The translations under genes and the position numbers were made by a program. Shown piece after piece: positions 34,535-43,840 of a stretch of 51,846 nucleotides of DNA; position 1 is the stretch's first letter; each line of letters begins with the position of its first letter. The notes below the pieces were generated by a model. It had not been told where the DNA came from. It saw only the letters and a program-made list of their open reading frames with translations, and searched no databases. This DNA is from Verrucomicrobiota bacterium (lineage in GTDB: Bacteria; Verrucomicrobiota; Verrucomicrobiia; Chthoniobacterales; UBA10450), in the NCBI GenBank assembly GCA_003218975.1, contig QHPD01000126.1:1-51846 (forward strand), given 5' to 3'.

Positions 34535-34804
34535 ATGGCAAAGGCTGCCTGGATTAATCGCAACGAACGCAAACGCGCAACGGTAAAGAAATACGCCGCG
34601 TTGCGTGCCGAACTCAAGGCGAAGAAGGACTACGCCGGGCTCGCACAGTTGCCGCGCGACGCCAGTCCCTCCCGCGTGGTAAATCGCTGCGAAGTGACGG
34701 GCCGCAGGCGGGCATTCATTCGCAGGTTTAGGATGTCGCGGCTTACATTTCGTGAGCTGGCCTCGCAAGGGCTCATCCCAGGCGTAAGTAAGTCGAGTTG
34801 GTAG
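34535..34804 (+). CDS. rpsN: 30S ribosomal protein S14, zinc-independent (C-minus) type
   Basis: An 89-residue S14 beginning [17 protein letters not shown], with the conserved [26 protein letters not shown] and the ending [11 protein letters not shown]. It has one cysteine and no paired CxxC zinc site, so it belongs to the C-minus form. It stands alone between Ku and a CNNM/CBS protein, outside the ribosomal-protein clusters where S14 usually lies; it may be the only copy or a zinc-starvation alternative. Confidence 0.95.
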   Translation: MAKAAWINRNERKRATVKKYAALRAELKAKKDYAGLAQLPRDASPSRVVNRCEVTGRRRAFIRRFRMSRLTFRELASQGLIPGVSKSSW

Positions 34805-34850
34805 AATTGACCGAAGGTCGATCGAGGGATGCTGTGTAGGCATCCGTGCA

Positions 34851-36248
34851 ATGAATTCGTTCTTATTTTCTTCTTCGGCAGTGCTTCCCTTTGCGGACGC
34901 GCTCATGACTCGTTGGGATTCGCCAGCAGTTCTGGTTGGTAAACTCGCGGTGATCGCCGCACTGGTGGCGTTAAACGGCTTCTTTGTGGCATGCGAGTTT
35001 GCCATCGTCAAAGTGCGTGCGAGTCAGCTCGACACTTTAGCGGAGGAGGGGAACATGCGCGCGCGGTTTGCCAAATATGTGCGCGGACATCTCGACGCTT
35101 ATCTTTCTGCGACGCAGCTTGGCATCACGCTGGCGAGCTTGGCACTCGGCTGGATCGGCGAACAATTTCTTGTTAACATCCTGGAGCCGTTTTTTGCGCT
35201 GGCTAACATCCACTCGCATGCCTTTGCTACTTCGGTTTCAGTCACACTTGCCTTCATCGGCATCACATTTCTCCATATTGTCTTCGGCGAACTCGGACCA
35301 AAATACACGGCAATTGCAAATCCGTTGTCGGTTGTGCTCCGGCTTATTCGGCCGTTAGGAGCCTTTTATGTTTTGTTCAAGCCGGCGATTTGGCTGTTGC
35401 ACAAATCTTCCAATTTCCTTCTGCAGACCGTGCTGCGTCGTCAACCGGTTCCAAGCACCGAGCTGGCGCACAGCGAAGAAGAACTGCGGTTAATTCTCGA
35501 GCAGAGCGAGAAATCCGAGGAAGTCTCGGCGCTTGGCCGCAGCTTGCTGATGAATGTCCTCGACCTGCGGGACCGCGTGGTGCGCGACATAATGACCCCG
35601 CGTGGGGAAATCGTTTATCTCGATTTGGAAGACGAATTCGAGGCGAACGCGAGAAAAGCCATCGAGTCCCAGCATACGCGTTTTCCGTTATGCCGCGAAA
35701 ATCTCGATAACACGGTTGGCCTCATACACATCAAGGAACTGCTTCCGATGATGCGCGACCCGCATCCCGATTTGCTAAAGATCAAGCGCGATCTGATTCC
35801 CGTGCCGGAAATGATGCCGCTGGAGAAATTGCTCAAATTATTTTTAACCAAGCACGCGCATCTAGCGTTGGTGGTGGACGAGTTTGGCGGCACCGTTGGC
35901 ATGGTGACACTGGAAAACGTGCTCGAGGAACTAGTCGGCGATATTCAGGACGAATTCGATTTTGAGAAGGAAGAATTCCGCAAGATCAGCGTGGGCGAAT
36001 TTACTGTGGACGGCACACTTGGGTTGTATGAACTGAACGATCTCGCCAAGCTTGAATTGGCGAACGCAGACGTAAGCACCATCGGCGGCTACGTCACGCA
36101 TCTGCTGGGTCATCTGCCCAAACAGGGTGAACAAGTTAAGATCGACAGTTATCTCGTGACCGTTTCGCAAACCGACGGTCGTCGTATCAATCAGCTTCAC
36201 TTCAAGAAGTTGAGCGACGCCATCGCGCCGGCGCCCAGCAAGTTGTAG
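34851..36248 (+). CDS. CNNM/CorC-HlyC family membrane protein with CBS pair
   Basis: A 465-residue 'hemolysin family' protein. The N-terminal CNNM (DUF21) domain has about four membrane segments ([25 protein letters not shown]-like [17 protein letters not shown]). A central CBS pair ([39 protein letters not shown] in two adjacent blocks) follows, with a C-terminal CorC_HlyC domain ([24 protein letters not shown]). Relatives are implicated in Mg2+ or Co2+ efflux, not in true haemolysis. It lies near mntH, a metal importer, but with 180 nt between them. Confidence 0.88.
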   Translation: MNSFLFSSSAVLPFADALMTRWDSPAVLVGKLAVIAALVALNGFFVACEFAIVKVRASQLDTLAEEGNMRARFAKYVRGHLDAYLSATQLGITLASLALGWIGEQFLVNILEPFFALANIHSHAFATSVSVTLAFIGITFLHIVFGELGPKYTAIANPLSVVLRLIRPLGAFYVLFKPAIWLLHKSSNFLLQTVLRRQPVPSTELAHSEEELRLILEQSEKSEEVSALGRSLLMNVLDLRDRVVRDIMTPRGEIVYLDLEDEFEANARKAIESQHTRFPLCRENLDNTVGLIHIKELLPMMRDPHPDLLKIKRDLIPVPEMMPLEKLLKLFLTKHAHLALVVDEFGGTVGMVTLENVLEELVGDIQDEFDFEKEEFRKISVGEFTVDGTLGLYELNDLAKLELANADVSTIGGYVTHLLGHLPKQGEQVKIDSYLVTVSQTDGRRINQLHFKKLSDAIAPAPSKL

Positions 36249-36412
36249 CGAGCATCGAGGGCACCGGCCTGCAAGCGATGAACTGGGTGCGGCTTCCAAT
36301 TTCCTGCGCGGGGATGGTCGCTGGCGCAACTGCGCAGTAAATGCCTCAATCATGCGAAGCGTGGAAGGCCTGATGTTCCATTCCCTCCACGTCGTGATAG
36401 CATGAAAGTAGC

Positions 36413-36426
36413 TTAGCGTTGCCTAA
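36413..36426 (+). promoter_or_regulatory. Candidate DtxR/MntR-type operator before mntH
   Basis: TTAGCGTTGCCTAA matches the inverted repeat TTAGG-N4-CCTAA used by DtxR/IdeR-family metal repressors at 9 of 10 fixed bases. It ends 2 nt before the mntH ATG, where a bound repressor would block translation or transcription start. No DtxR-type regulator gene is in the window. Confidence 0.45.
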
Positions 36427-36428
36427 AC

Positions 36429-37835
36429 ATGAATCGATCCAAGAGCGCTATGGCGGCGGAACCGGTGCGCATCTGGCGGAGATCGACCGGCGCGGTCTCA
36501 CTGCCGGAGGTGCACCGCAGCGTAGTCGTTCCCGTGACAGCCTCGTTCTGGCGAAAGCTGATCGCGTTCTCGGGCCCAGGTTTTCTAGTCGCGGTCGGTT
36601 ACATGGATCCGGGCAACTGGGCCACGGATTTGGCCGGTGGCGCGCAGTTCGGTTATTCGCTGCTGGCGGTGATCATGGTCTCGAACTTCATGGCCATTCT
36701 GCTCCAACATTTGTGCGTCAAACTGGGCGTCGCCACAGGACGGGACCTCGCCCAGGCGTGCCGTGATCATTATTCGACGCCAGTAGTCTGGTTTCTCTGG
36801 ATCATTTGCGAACTAGCGATCTCCGCATGCGACCTCGCCGAAGTGGTCGGTTCGGCGATTGGGCTGCAATTGCTGTTCAAAATTCCGCTAGTATGGGGCT
36901 GCCTGATCACCGCGTCGGACGTGATGCTCGTATTGTATCTGCAAACGAAAGGCTTTCGTTACATCGAGGCGATCGTCATTACGCTTATCGCTATTATTGG
37001 CAGCTGTTTCGCGGCCGAACTCCTTTTTTCAAAGCCAAGTGTGACCGGCATCCTGTCAGGGTTCGTTCCGGGGCCGCATATTGTGACGAACCAAGGGATG
37101 CTCTACGTCAGCATTGGCATCCTCGGCGCAACGGTAATGCCGCATAATCTCTACCTGCACTCGTCGATCGTGCAGACGCGGAAATTCGAACAGACACCGG
37201 TGGGCCGACGCCAGGCGATTAAGTTTGCCACAATCGACTCGACGTTCGCGCTCATGTTCGCGCTGTTCATCAACGCAGCGATTCTGATTCTGTCGGCTGC
37301 TGTTTTTCATTGGTCAGGCCATCAGAACGTCGCGGAAATTCAAGATGCCTACCGGCTGCTTAGTCCGCTGCTCGGTGTCGGTGTGGCAAGCATCCTGTTT
37401 GCTGTCGCACTGCTTGCTTCCGGGCAGAACTCGACCCTCACCGGCACGCTGGCCGGCCAAATCGTGATGGAAGGTTTTCTCAATTTGCGGATCAAACCAT
37501 GGATGCGCAGGCTGATCACGCGGCTCATCGCCATTGTTCCCGCCGTAATCGTGATCGGCATTTTTGGCGAAGGCAAAACCACAGAGTTGCTCGTTGCCAG
37601 CCAGGTCGCGTTAAGCATGCAGCTCGGCTTTGCCGTCTGGCCGCTGATGCGGTTTACCGGGGAACGCGCGAAGATGGGCGAGTTTGCAAATCGGCTTTGG
37701 CTGCAACTTCTCGGCTGGACTACAGCGGGGATTATCATTTTGCTAAATGTGAAATTGCTTCTGGATACGTTTTTGCCCGACGCCGCGCTCAAATCCCTCT
37801 ACGGCTTCTTCCATATTCCCGCTCCAACCCAGTAA
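36429..37835 (+). CDS. mntH: NRAMP-family Mn2+/Fe2+ transporter
   Basis: A proton-coupled divalent metal importer of 468 residues with about 11 membrane helices. The metal-binding helix 1 motif DPGN is in VGYMDPGNWATD, and helix 6 has MPHNLYLHSSIV. The first ~35 residues are a polar extension. The start codon is just after a DtxR-like box, suggesting metal-dependent repression. The universal stress gene begins 1 nt after its stop and is surely cotranscribed. Confidence 0.93.
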   Translation: MNRSKSAMAAEPVRIWRRSTGAVSLPEVHRSVVVPVTASFWRKLIAFSGPGFLVAVGYMDPGNWATDLAGGAQFGYSLLAVIMVSNFMAILLQHLCVKLGVATGRDLAQACRDHYSTPVVWFLWIICELAISACDLAEVVGSAIGLQLLFKIPLVWGCLITASDVMLVLYLQTKGFRYIEAIVITLIAIIGSCFAAELLFSKPSVTGILSGFVPGPHIVTNQGMLYVSIGILGATVMPHNLYLHSSIVQTRKFEQTPVGRRQAIKFATIDSTFALMFALFINAAILILSAAVFHWSGHQNVAEIQDAYRLLSPLLGVGVASILFAVALLASGQNSTLTGTLAGQIVMEGFLNLRIKPWMRRLITRLIAIVPAVIVIGIFGEGKTTELLVASQVALSMQLGFAVWPLMRFTGERAKMGEFANRLWLQLLGWTTAGIIILLNVKLLLDTFLPDAALKSLYGFFHIPAPTQ

Positions 37836-37836
37836 A

Positions 37837-38262
37837 ATGTATAAACACATCCTCATTCCGCTCGAGAACAGCGTCGCTGATGAGACTATCCTGACGCACA
37901 TCAAACCTCTCGCGCGCATGACCGGCGCGAAGTTGCTTCTGGTTCACGTCGCCGACGGCTGGGTGGCGCGTAATTTTCAGCAACTCAAACTCGCCGAGAG
38001 CCAGGAAATGAGAGAGGACCGCGCCTATTTGGAAACGCGGACGCGCGAGCTGACGGAGGAAGGCTTCGCATGCGATGCCGTTCTCGCGCTAGGGGAACCG
38101 TCTGACGAAATCATCAAACTTGCCCGCGAAAGGAATGTCGATCTTATCGCGATGACGACTCACGGCCATCGGTTCATCAGCGACGTTGTTTACGGCGCGA
38201 CTGCGGACAAAGTGCGGCACGCCGTCGATGTGCCGGTGTTGCTGGTACGCGCCGCAAAGTAG
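37837..38262 (+). CDS. Universal stress protein, UspA family
   Basis: A 141-residue UspA-fold protein beginning MYKHILIPLENSVADETILTH in two blocks, with LLLVHVADGWV, and the C-terminal IAMTTHGHRFISDVVYGATADKV...VPVLLV. The ATP-binding G-2x-G-9x-G(S/T) pattern is altered: THGHRFISDVVYGAT has Arg at the second Gly, so ATP binding is uncertain. It is in one operon with mntH, suggesting a link to metal or oxidative stress. Confidence 0.88.
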   Translation: MYKHILIPLENSVADETILTHIKPLARMTGAKLLLVHVADGWVARNFQQLKLAESQEMREDRAYLETRTRELTEEGFACDAVLALGEPSDEIIKLARERNVDLIAMTTHGHRFISDVVYGATADKVRHAVDVPVLLVRAAK

Positions 38263-38325
38263 CGCGAGCATCTCAATTGCGAACTGATTGAAAGCAAGCC
38301 AGAGGCTTGCTCTACTCTTGAACGC

Positions 38326-39528
38326 GTGAAGGTCCTTTTCCTCACCAACGAATATCCGCCACACATTTACGGCGGGGCTGGCGCACACATAGGTTATCTC
38401 TCGCGTGAGCTGGCAAAGCTGATGATGGTCGAGGTGCGCTGCTTTGGCGATCAACGCCTCGACGAAGGCAGCCTTAAAGTTACGGGTTTCGAGCTCGACA
38501 CAACCGATTTCACTTGTCCGAAGCCGTTGCGCTCAGCCTTCGGCGCAGTGCGCCGCTGCACCGATTTCAACACAACGAACATCGATGCCGATATCGTGCA
38601 TTGCCATACGTGGTACACCCATTTCGGCGGGGTTCTGGCGAGAAAGAACTACGGCATCCCGCTCGTCATTACGGTGCATTCACTGGAACCGCTCCGGCCA
38701 TGGAAACGCGAGCAGCTCGCCGGGGGATACGATTTCTCGCTTTGGGTTGAGAAGACCGCGCTGGAAATGGCAGACGCCATCATTGCTGTTTCCGGCGAGA
38801 CCAAGCGTGACATCGAGCGTTTGTTCAATGTCGATCCTGCGCGGGTGCATGTGATCCACAACGGCATCGATCTCGAGGAGTATCGAAAGATCGATTCCGT
38901 TGTGGCGCTTAAGCATTATGGCATTGACCCGAGGCAGCCGTATCTGCTCTTTGTTGGCCGGATTACCCGACAAAAAGGCTTCATCCACTTGATGCGCGCG
39001 ATCCAATTCATGGACCGCGATTTTCAAATTGTGCTTTGCGCTGCCGCTCCCGACACGCCCGAGATTGCAAAAGAAATGAAGACCGCAGTGGAGCGCGCGA
39101 AGGCGCAGCGGCCAGGAATCGTTTGGATCGACGAAATGGTCGATCAAAAAATTGCTTGCGAACTTTACTCACACGCCGCCGTGTTCGTTTGCCCTTCGAT
39201 CTACGAGCCGTTCGGCATCATCAATCTCGAGGCCATGGCATGCGAGAGTCCGGTCGTGGCCAGCGCAGTGGGTGGAATTCAGGAAGTCGTTGTCGATGGA
39301 GAGACCGGTTTTCTGGTGCCGCTCGAGCAAATGGAAGAAAGCCCCTTCGAGCTGACAAGTCCGGAGAAGTTTGCGCGCGATCTCGCGGTCAAAATCAATC
39401 AGTTAATGAAAGATCCAGAACTGCGTGAAAAATTTGGGAAGGCCGGGCGCAAACGTGTCGAAGAAAAATTCAGTTGGTCGGCCATCGCACGAAAAACCAA
39501 AGCGCTTTATGAGACGTTGAAGCGTTAA
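38326..39528 (+). CDS. Glycogen synthase / GT4-type glucosyltransferase (corynebacterial GlgA type)
   Basis: A 400-residue two-domain glycosyltransferase. The N-terminal KVLFLTNEYPPHIYGGAGAH has the donor-loop GGAG, and the C-terminal domain has LLFVGRITRQKGFIHLM and the E-x7-E block EPFGIINLEAMACESPVVAS. Architecture and length match the actinobacterial-type glycogen synthase/GlgM group, which uses ADP-glucose, rather than classic 480-residue GlgA; another sugar acceptor is possible. The start is GTG at 38326. It is not linked to other glg genes here. Confidence 0.8.
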   Translation: MKVLFLTNEYPPHIYGGAGAHIGYLSRELAKLMMVEVRCFGDQRLDEGSLKVTGFELDTTDFTCPKPLRSAFGAVRRCTDFNTTNIDADIVHCHTWYTHFGGVLARKNYGIPLVITVHSLEPLRPWKREQLAGGYDFSLWVEKTALEMADAIIAVSGETKRDIERLFNVDPARVHVIHNGIDLEEYRKIDSVVALKHYGIDPRQPYLLFVGRITRQKGFIHLMRAIQFMDRDFQIVLCAAAPDTPEIAKEMKTAVERAKAQRPGIVWIDEMVDQKIACELYSHAAVFVCPSIYEPFGIINLEAMACESPVVASAVGGIQEVVVDGETGFLVPLEQMEESPFELTSPEKFARDLAVKINQLMKDPELREKFGKAGRKRVEEKFSWSAIARKTKALYETLKR

Positions 39529-39598
39529 AGCGTTTTTAGATTTAGTATTTCGCGGCTTCAACGCTTCAATGGTTTAACGTTTTAACGTCTGCAGAGCC

Positions 39599-40615
39599 AT
39601 GTTCGTCGATCGAGTTCGGATTTTTGCGCAGGCCGGCAAGGGCGGGCGCGGTTGTGTGAGTTTTCGGCGGGAAAAATTTGTGCCGAAGGGCGGCCCCGAT
39701 GGCGGCGACGGCGGACGCGGCGGCAACGTCATCTTGCGAGCGGATCGACACGTCGATAATCTATCGAATCTTTTTTACGAGCCGATCATCAAGGCGAAAA
39801 ACGGCGGGCACGGCATGGGGAAGAAAATGGCAGGCCGCGCAGGTGCCGACAAAATTGTGAAAGTGCCACTCGGGACTGTCGTTCACCAACTCGCGTCCGA
39901 GAAATTTGAATTTCGAAATTCGAATTTCGAATCTCAGCCGCTTATCGATCTTACGCGCGAGGACGAGGAATTTGTGCTTTGCCGCGGTGGAGCTGGAGGG
40001 AAAGGCAATGTTCATTTCAAAAGCTCGCGTAATCGCGCGCCGCGCCAATACACCGATGGCGAGGAAGGGGAGGAGGGATACTTCCTGCTCGAGCTACGAA
40101 CAATAGCGGATGCGGCATTAGTGGGTTATCCGAACGCGGGCAAATCGACATTGCTGCGGAAAATTTCGGCGGCGCGTCCGAAGGTGGCGGCTTATCCGTT
40201 CACAACACTGCATCCGGTCATCGGCGTAGTGGAATTTCCGGGTTATCGCCGCGCAACAATTGCCGACATTCCCGGCTTGATCGAAGGTGCGCATCGCGGC
40301 CTTGGACTTGGCCACGAGTTTTTGCGGCACATCACGCGCTGCCGCGTTTTGCTGTTCGTTGTCGATGTGGCGGGAAGTGAAGGACGTAATCCAGCCGAGG
40401 ATTTGCAAAATCTTCGGCGTGAAATCGATCTTTACGACCCGACACTGTCCGCGCGCTCCTGGTTGGTCATCGCAAACAAAATGGATTTGCCGAATACAGA
40501 GGAGAATCTGAAAGCGTTGCGAACGCGGTTTCCCAAGCTCGACATCGTCCCAACTTCAGCCGTGAGAACTGAAGGGATCGAGGAGCTGAAAAGGAAGTTG
40601 GCCGAATGGTTGTAG
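39599..40615 (+). CDS. obg: GTPase Obg/CgtA, with a small in-frame palindromic insertion
   Basis: An essential ribosome-assembly and stringent-response GTPase (338 residues). The Gly-rich Obg fold (GGPDGGDGGRGGNV) is followed by the G domain: G1 GYPNAGKSTLL, G3 DIPGLIEGA, G4 NKMD and G5 TSAV. Between VVHQLA and LIDLT, residues ~103-112 (FEFRNSNFES) add about 11 residues relative to typical Obg, encoded by a palindromic repeat at 39905-39934 (GAATTTCGAAATTCGAATTT). The insertion keeps the frame and is probably tolerated in a surface loop. The gene lacks the C-terminal TGS/OCT extension. Confidence 0.93.
   Translation: MFVDRVRIFAQAGKGGRGCVSFRREKFVPKGGPDGGDGGRGGNVILRADRHVDNLSNLFYEPIIKAKNGGHGMGKKMAGRAGADKIVKVPLGTVVHQLASEKFEFRNSNFESQPLIDLTREDEEFVLCRGGAGGKGNVHFKSSRNRAPRQYTDGEEGEEGYFLLELRTIADAALVGYPNAGKSTLLRKISAARPKVAAYPFTTLHPVIGVVEFPGYRRATIADIPGLIEGAHRGLGLGHEFLRHITRCRVLLFVVDVAGSEGRNPAEDLQNLRREIDLYDPTLSARSWLVIANKMDLPNTEENLKALRTRFPKLDIVPTSAVRTEGIEELKRKLAEWL
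39905..39934. repeat. Short palindromic insertion within obg
   Basis: Nested palindromes (AATTTCGAAATT at 39909-39920, ATTCGAAT at 39918-39925, then ATTTCGAAT) form an AT-rich segment unlike the GC-rich flanks. It encodes the extra loop residues of Obg described above. It looks like a small mobile palindromic element that inserted in frame. Confidence 0.45.
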
Positions 40616-40620
40616 CAGCC

Positions 40621-40643
40621 GGGCGACAACTATAGTGTCGCCC
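40621..40643. terminator. Hairpin after obg
   Basis: An 8-bp stem GGGCGACA / TGTCGCCC with a 7-nt loop starts 6 nt after the obg stop. A T-run (TTTTTT) follows only about 14 nt later, so this is a weak or Rho-assisted terminator, or a palindromic repeat. Confidence 0.4.
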
Positions 40644-40717
40644 AAACAGACACCATTTTTTCCGTGAATTTAGGGTGGACAAGCCCGGGATCCCCAGCCA
40701 GACTTGGCCCTTGATCT

Positions 40718-41944
40718 ATGGGTAAACGGGTCATAGCAAGCTATTGCTCCAGCTTTCTTAAGGTGGAGATGCTGCACATTTATCGGCAAATAAAGGCGCT
40801 GCGCGGCGTGGACACGTTTGTGGTGACGAAAGAGCTGCAAAACGCACAGTATTTTCCGTTTCGTGATGTCGAAATTATTCCCAAGCGGCGCACGAACCTG
40901 TTAGTGCACGGCTGGCTGAAATTCGTAGAACGGCGTCCGCCCATTGTTTACCGAGGCGAGTATCAGACGCTCGATTCGTTATTGAAACGGCACGACGCCG
41001 ACCTCATGCACATTTATTTTGGCCATACGGGAGTGCATTTGCTTCCCTTCATCGAGCAATGGGACAAGCCATGCGTGGTATCTTTCCATGGCGCGGACGT
41101 GGCAGATAAACCGGAAATCAAAAATTACCATGGGAAATTGCGCCGGCTGTTTGATGCTGTCCCGCTGGTTTTGGCCCGCTCGCAGTCGCTGGCGGATCGA
41201 TTAATGGAATTTGGGTGCCCGTCCGAGAAGCTGCGCATCAATCGCACCGGTGTCCCACTAGATGAATTTCCATTTGTGGATCGGCAACCGCCACCCGATG
41301 GCAAGTGGAAGATAATCCAGGCGTGCAGATTGATTCCCAAAAAAGGCGTGGCGACCAGCTTGCGCGCGTTCGCGATTTTCAAGAAAGACCATCCAGAAGC
41401 GGAATTTTTCATTGCGGGTAAAGGCCCTTTGCAACCGGAATTGGAGATGCTGGCCGCAGGGCTGGGGATCTTCAAAGACGTCCACTTCATCGGCTTTTTA
41501 TCACAACCGGAACTGCTGAAGCTTTACGCGAGTTCGCACCTGCTTTTACATCCGAGCGAGACTTTGCCAAATCAAGACCAGGAAGGCGTGCCGAACTCGG
41601 TCTTGGAAGCGATGGCAACCGGATTGCCAGTCGTGGCCACGCGACACGGCGGAATCCCCGAGGCGGTCGACCACGGCCGGAATGGTTTGCTCCTGCCTGA
41701 GGAGGACCACGTTGGGTTAGCCTATGCCATGGAGCAAATCACACGTTCGCACGGTCTTCTGAGGGAGATGGGGTTGCGCGCGCGAAGCATGATTGTCGAT
41801 CGCTTCGCACAGGAGGCGCAGATCGACCAATTGGAATCCTTTTACGAAGAAGCGATCAGGATGAATGGCGCCGCCGAGCCTGAGAATTCAAAGCGAATCG
41901 CAGAGTTCGGTCCCTCGTTTGCTGAACGGGTTCCGGCAGAATAA
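40718..41944 (+). CDS. Glycosyltransferase family 4 protein
   Basis: A 408-residue GT-B retaining glycosyltransferase. The acceptor half has HIYFGHTGVHLLPF and VSFHGADVADK, the donor half IIQACRLIPKKGVATSLRAF, EFFIAGKGPLQPELE and the E-x7-E block with GVPNSVLEAMATGLPVVATRHGGIPEAV. It resembles WcaL/colanic-acid-type transferases for exopolysaccharide or LPS. No signal or membrane segment is seen. It is a lone gene between obg and the atp operon; donor and acceptor sugars are unknown. Confidence 0.85.
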   Translation: MGKRVIASYCSSFLKVEMLHIYRQIKALRGVDTFVVTKELQNAQYFPFRDVEIIPKRRTNLLVHGWLKFVERRPPIVYRGEYQTLDSLLKRHDADLMHIYFGHTGVHLLPFIEQWDKPCVVSFHGADVADKPEIKNYHGKLRRLFDAVPLVLARSQSLADRLMEFGCPSEKLRINRTGVPLDEFPFVDRQPPPDGKWKIIQACRLIPKKGVATSLRAFAIFKKDHPEAEFFIAGKGPLQPELEMLAAGLGIFKDVHFIGFLSQPELLKLYASSHLLLHPSETLPNQDQEGVPNSVLEAMATGLPVVATRHGGIPEAVDHGRNGLLLPEEDHVGLAYAMEQITRSHGLLREMGLRARSMIVDRFAQEAQIDQLESFYEEAIRMNGAAEPENSKRIAEFGPSFAERVPAE

Positions 41945-42084
41945 GCTACGACCCAAAGAATTTCGTTTGTCATCCCCGCAAAACCCGCTTTGGTAGGCAC
42001 GTCGCAAGCGCGCCTTGTGTTAACGTCAAGCCTTCGCGGCTGACGGGGAAGAAAACTGGAGCCGCAGCTTTGCCACTAATCGAG

Positions 42085-42984
42085 ATGCGGAACCGTTATC
42101 TATCGCTGCCGATCTTAACGCTCGTCTGTGCCATTGCCGTCGCTGCATCGACGTTCGCAGCGGCGCCTGAAAAAGCCGAGCACGAGGCTTTGCCATTAAA
42201 TCCGGCGCCTCTAGTGCAGATCGGAAAGTTCGGGATCACAAATTCAATGTTGGTGACGTGGATTGTGGCCACTGGGATCATCATTCTTGCGCAGGCCGCA
42301 ACACGCAAGATCAAACCAATTCCAAGTGGCGCGCAAAACTTTTGGGAATGGCTGGTCGAAGGGCTCTACAATTTCCTAGAGGGAATTATTGGTCGCAAAC
42401 TGGTGCAGAAGACGTTTTGGTTTTTTGCGACGCTCTTCATTTTCATTTTGTTCGTGAACTGGTTTGGGTTGATTCCAGGCGTCGGAACGATTGGTTGGGG
42501 TCATCACGATCCAACCACTGGCCTCTTTCACATCGACCGCCCGCTTCTGCGCGGAGGCAATGCCGATTTGAACATGACCACGGCCATGGCTGCGATCTTC
42601 TTTTTGCTCTGGCTCATCTGGGCGATTCAGGCGAATGGCATTGGAGGGTTTTTGCTCCATCTGTTTGGACCGAAAGGCGAGACTTCGGGCATCCTGAAAC
42701 TTGTAATGGTCGTTATCTTCTTTTTGGTCGGATGGCTCGAGATCATCTCAATCCTGTTTCGCCCCGTCTCGCTGAGTTTTCGACTTTTCGGAAACATATA
42801 TGCGGGCGAGAGTACATTGGAGGTGATGTCGAAAATGGTGCCCTTTCTATCATGGCTGCTTCCGCTTCCCTTTTACTTTTTGGAAATACTTGTGGGAGTT
42901 GTGCAGGCGCTTGTCTTCATGCTGCTGACCGCCGTTTTCACGCTCCTTATTGCGGAACATCAGTCGGAAACAGCACATTCATGA
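42085..42984 (+). CDS. atpB: F0F1 ATP synthase subunit a
   Basis: The membrane stator channel subunit (299 residues) through which protons reach the c-ring. An N-terminal hydrophobic stretch (LPILTLVCAIAVAASTF) is followed by a polar region and five to six helices. The essential Arg is in SLSFRLFGNIYAGE, and FNW-like VNWFGLIPG marks helix 2. The ATG at 42085 (MRNRYLS) is preferred to a TTG at 42070. It is the first gene of the atp operon; no atpI is visible upstream. Confidence 0.92.
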   Translation: MRNRYLSLPILTLVCAIAVAASTFAAAPEKAEHEALPLNPAPLVQIGKFGITNSMLVTWIVATGIIILAQAATRKIKPIPSGAQNFWEWLVEGLYNFLEGIIGRKLVQKTFWFFATLFIFILFVNWFGLIPGVGTIGWGHHDPTTGLFHIDRPLLRGGNADLNMTTAMAAIFFLLWLIWAIQANGIGGFLLHLFGPKGETSGILKLVMVVIFFLVGWLEIISILFRPVSLSFRLFGNIYAGESTLEVMSKMVPFLSWLLPLPFYFLEILVGVVQALVFMLLTAVFTLLIAEHQSETAHS

Positions 42985-43036
42985 AAAATTTGGGCAACCT
43001 CATGACGAGGTCGCCAAACCAACCAAAGATAAAACT

Positions 43037-43252
43037 ATGATACTACCACTACTGGCAGAGATGAGCGGAAGCATTCACGTCGGCCTCGCGGCGATGGGCG
43101 TGGGAATCGGAATCGGCCTTACCGGCATGGGAATGGCGACAGCAGTTGGTCGGAACCCTGGTGCGTTTACGCCGGTCCTAGTGCATGGAATTCTGGCCAT
43201 CGCATTCACCGAGGCGATCGTGTTCTACGCGCTGTTTCTTCTTCCTCATTAA
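43037..43252 (+). CDS. atpE: F0F1 ATP synthase subunit c
   Basis: The 71-residue c-ring monomer: helix 1 with the packing motif GVGIGIGLTGMGMATAVGRNPGA, a polar loop, and helix 2 with the ion-binding carboxylate in AIAFTEAIVFYALFL. The residues after the Glu are A-I, not the Ser/Thr of Na+-binding rings, so protons are the likely ion. The ATG at 43037 is chosen; an in-frame extension to 42950 overlaps atpB and lacks similarity. Confidence 0.93.
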   Translation: MILPLLAEMSGSIHVGLAAMGVGIGIGLTGMGMATAVGRNPGAFTPVLVHGILAIAFTEAIVFYALFLLPH

Positions 43253-43297
43253 GTTTTTTCGGCGCGTCGGCCAAGCCGACACGCATGAACCTATATT

Positions 43298-43840
43298 ATG
43301 AATTTGCTGTTAGTCGCCGCGACGGGAGGTTTCAGCAAAACATTGCAGGATACGGCCGAGACTTTCGGCTGGAATCCATGGCTGTTTTTCTCGCAGGTGG
43401 TCAGCTTCGCAATCGTCGCTTTCCTGCTTCGACGCTTCGCTTACAAACCGATCCTCGCGGTACTGGAGGAGCGCCGGCGCAAGATTGAGGAGGGACAGCT
43501 CAATGCGGAAAAAATAAGAAAAGAACTGGCCGAAGCGGAAAAGCGCTACCAGGAAATCGTTGCCAAAGCCAATGCCGATGCGCAAAAGATGATCGATGAG
43601 GCGCGCGAGAGCGCTGCGCACTTGTCGGAGCGCAAACAGCAGGAAGCGATTGCCGCCGCGGAGCAGATCATCGCAAAGGCGCGCGAAGCCAGTGCGATCG
43701 AGCACGAGCGCACCATGGAAGCGCTGAAGCGCGAACTGGGGCGGCTTGTGGTTGATACGACAGCAAAAGTCACCGGCAAAGTGCTCACCGCCGAAGACCA
43801 ACAGCGCCTGCAGGAGGAGACAGCCCGCCAACTCGCCTGA
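43298..43840 (+). CDS. atpF: F0F1 ATP synthase subunit b
   Basis: The peripheral stalk subunit (180 residues). One membrane helix near the N-terminus (WNPWLFFSQVVSFAIVAFLL) is followed by a long charged coiled coil (EERRRKIEEGQLNAEKIRKELAEAEKRYQEI read as continuous short blocks) that dimerises and binds delta. Its TGA shares one base with the atpH ATG at 43840. Confidence 0.92.
   Translation: MNLLLVAATGGFSKTLQDTAETFGWNPWLFFSQVVSFAIVAFLLRRFAYKPILAVLEERRRKIEEGQLNAEKIRKELAEAEKRYQEIVAKANADAQKMIDEARESAAHLSERKQQEAIAAAEQIIAKAREASAIEHERTMEALKRELGRLVVDTTAKVTGKVLTAEDQQRLQEETARQLA

Noticed and set aside
43037-43252. Sodium-driven ATP synthase
   Set aside because: Subunit c has A-I after the essential Glu and lacks the Ser/Thr ligands of Na+-binding rings.
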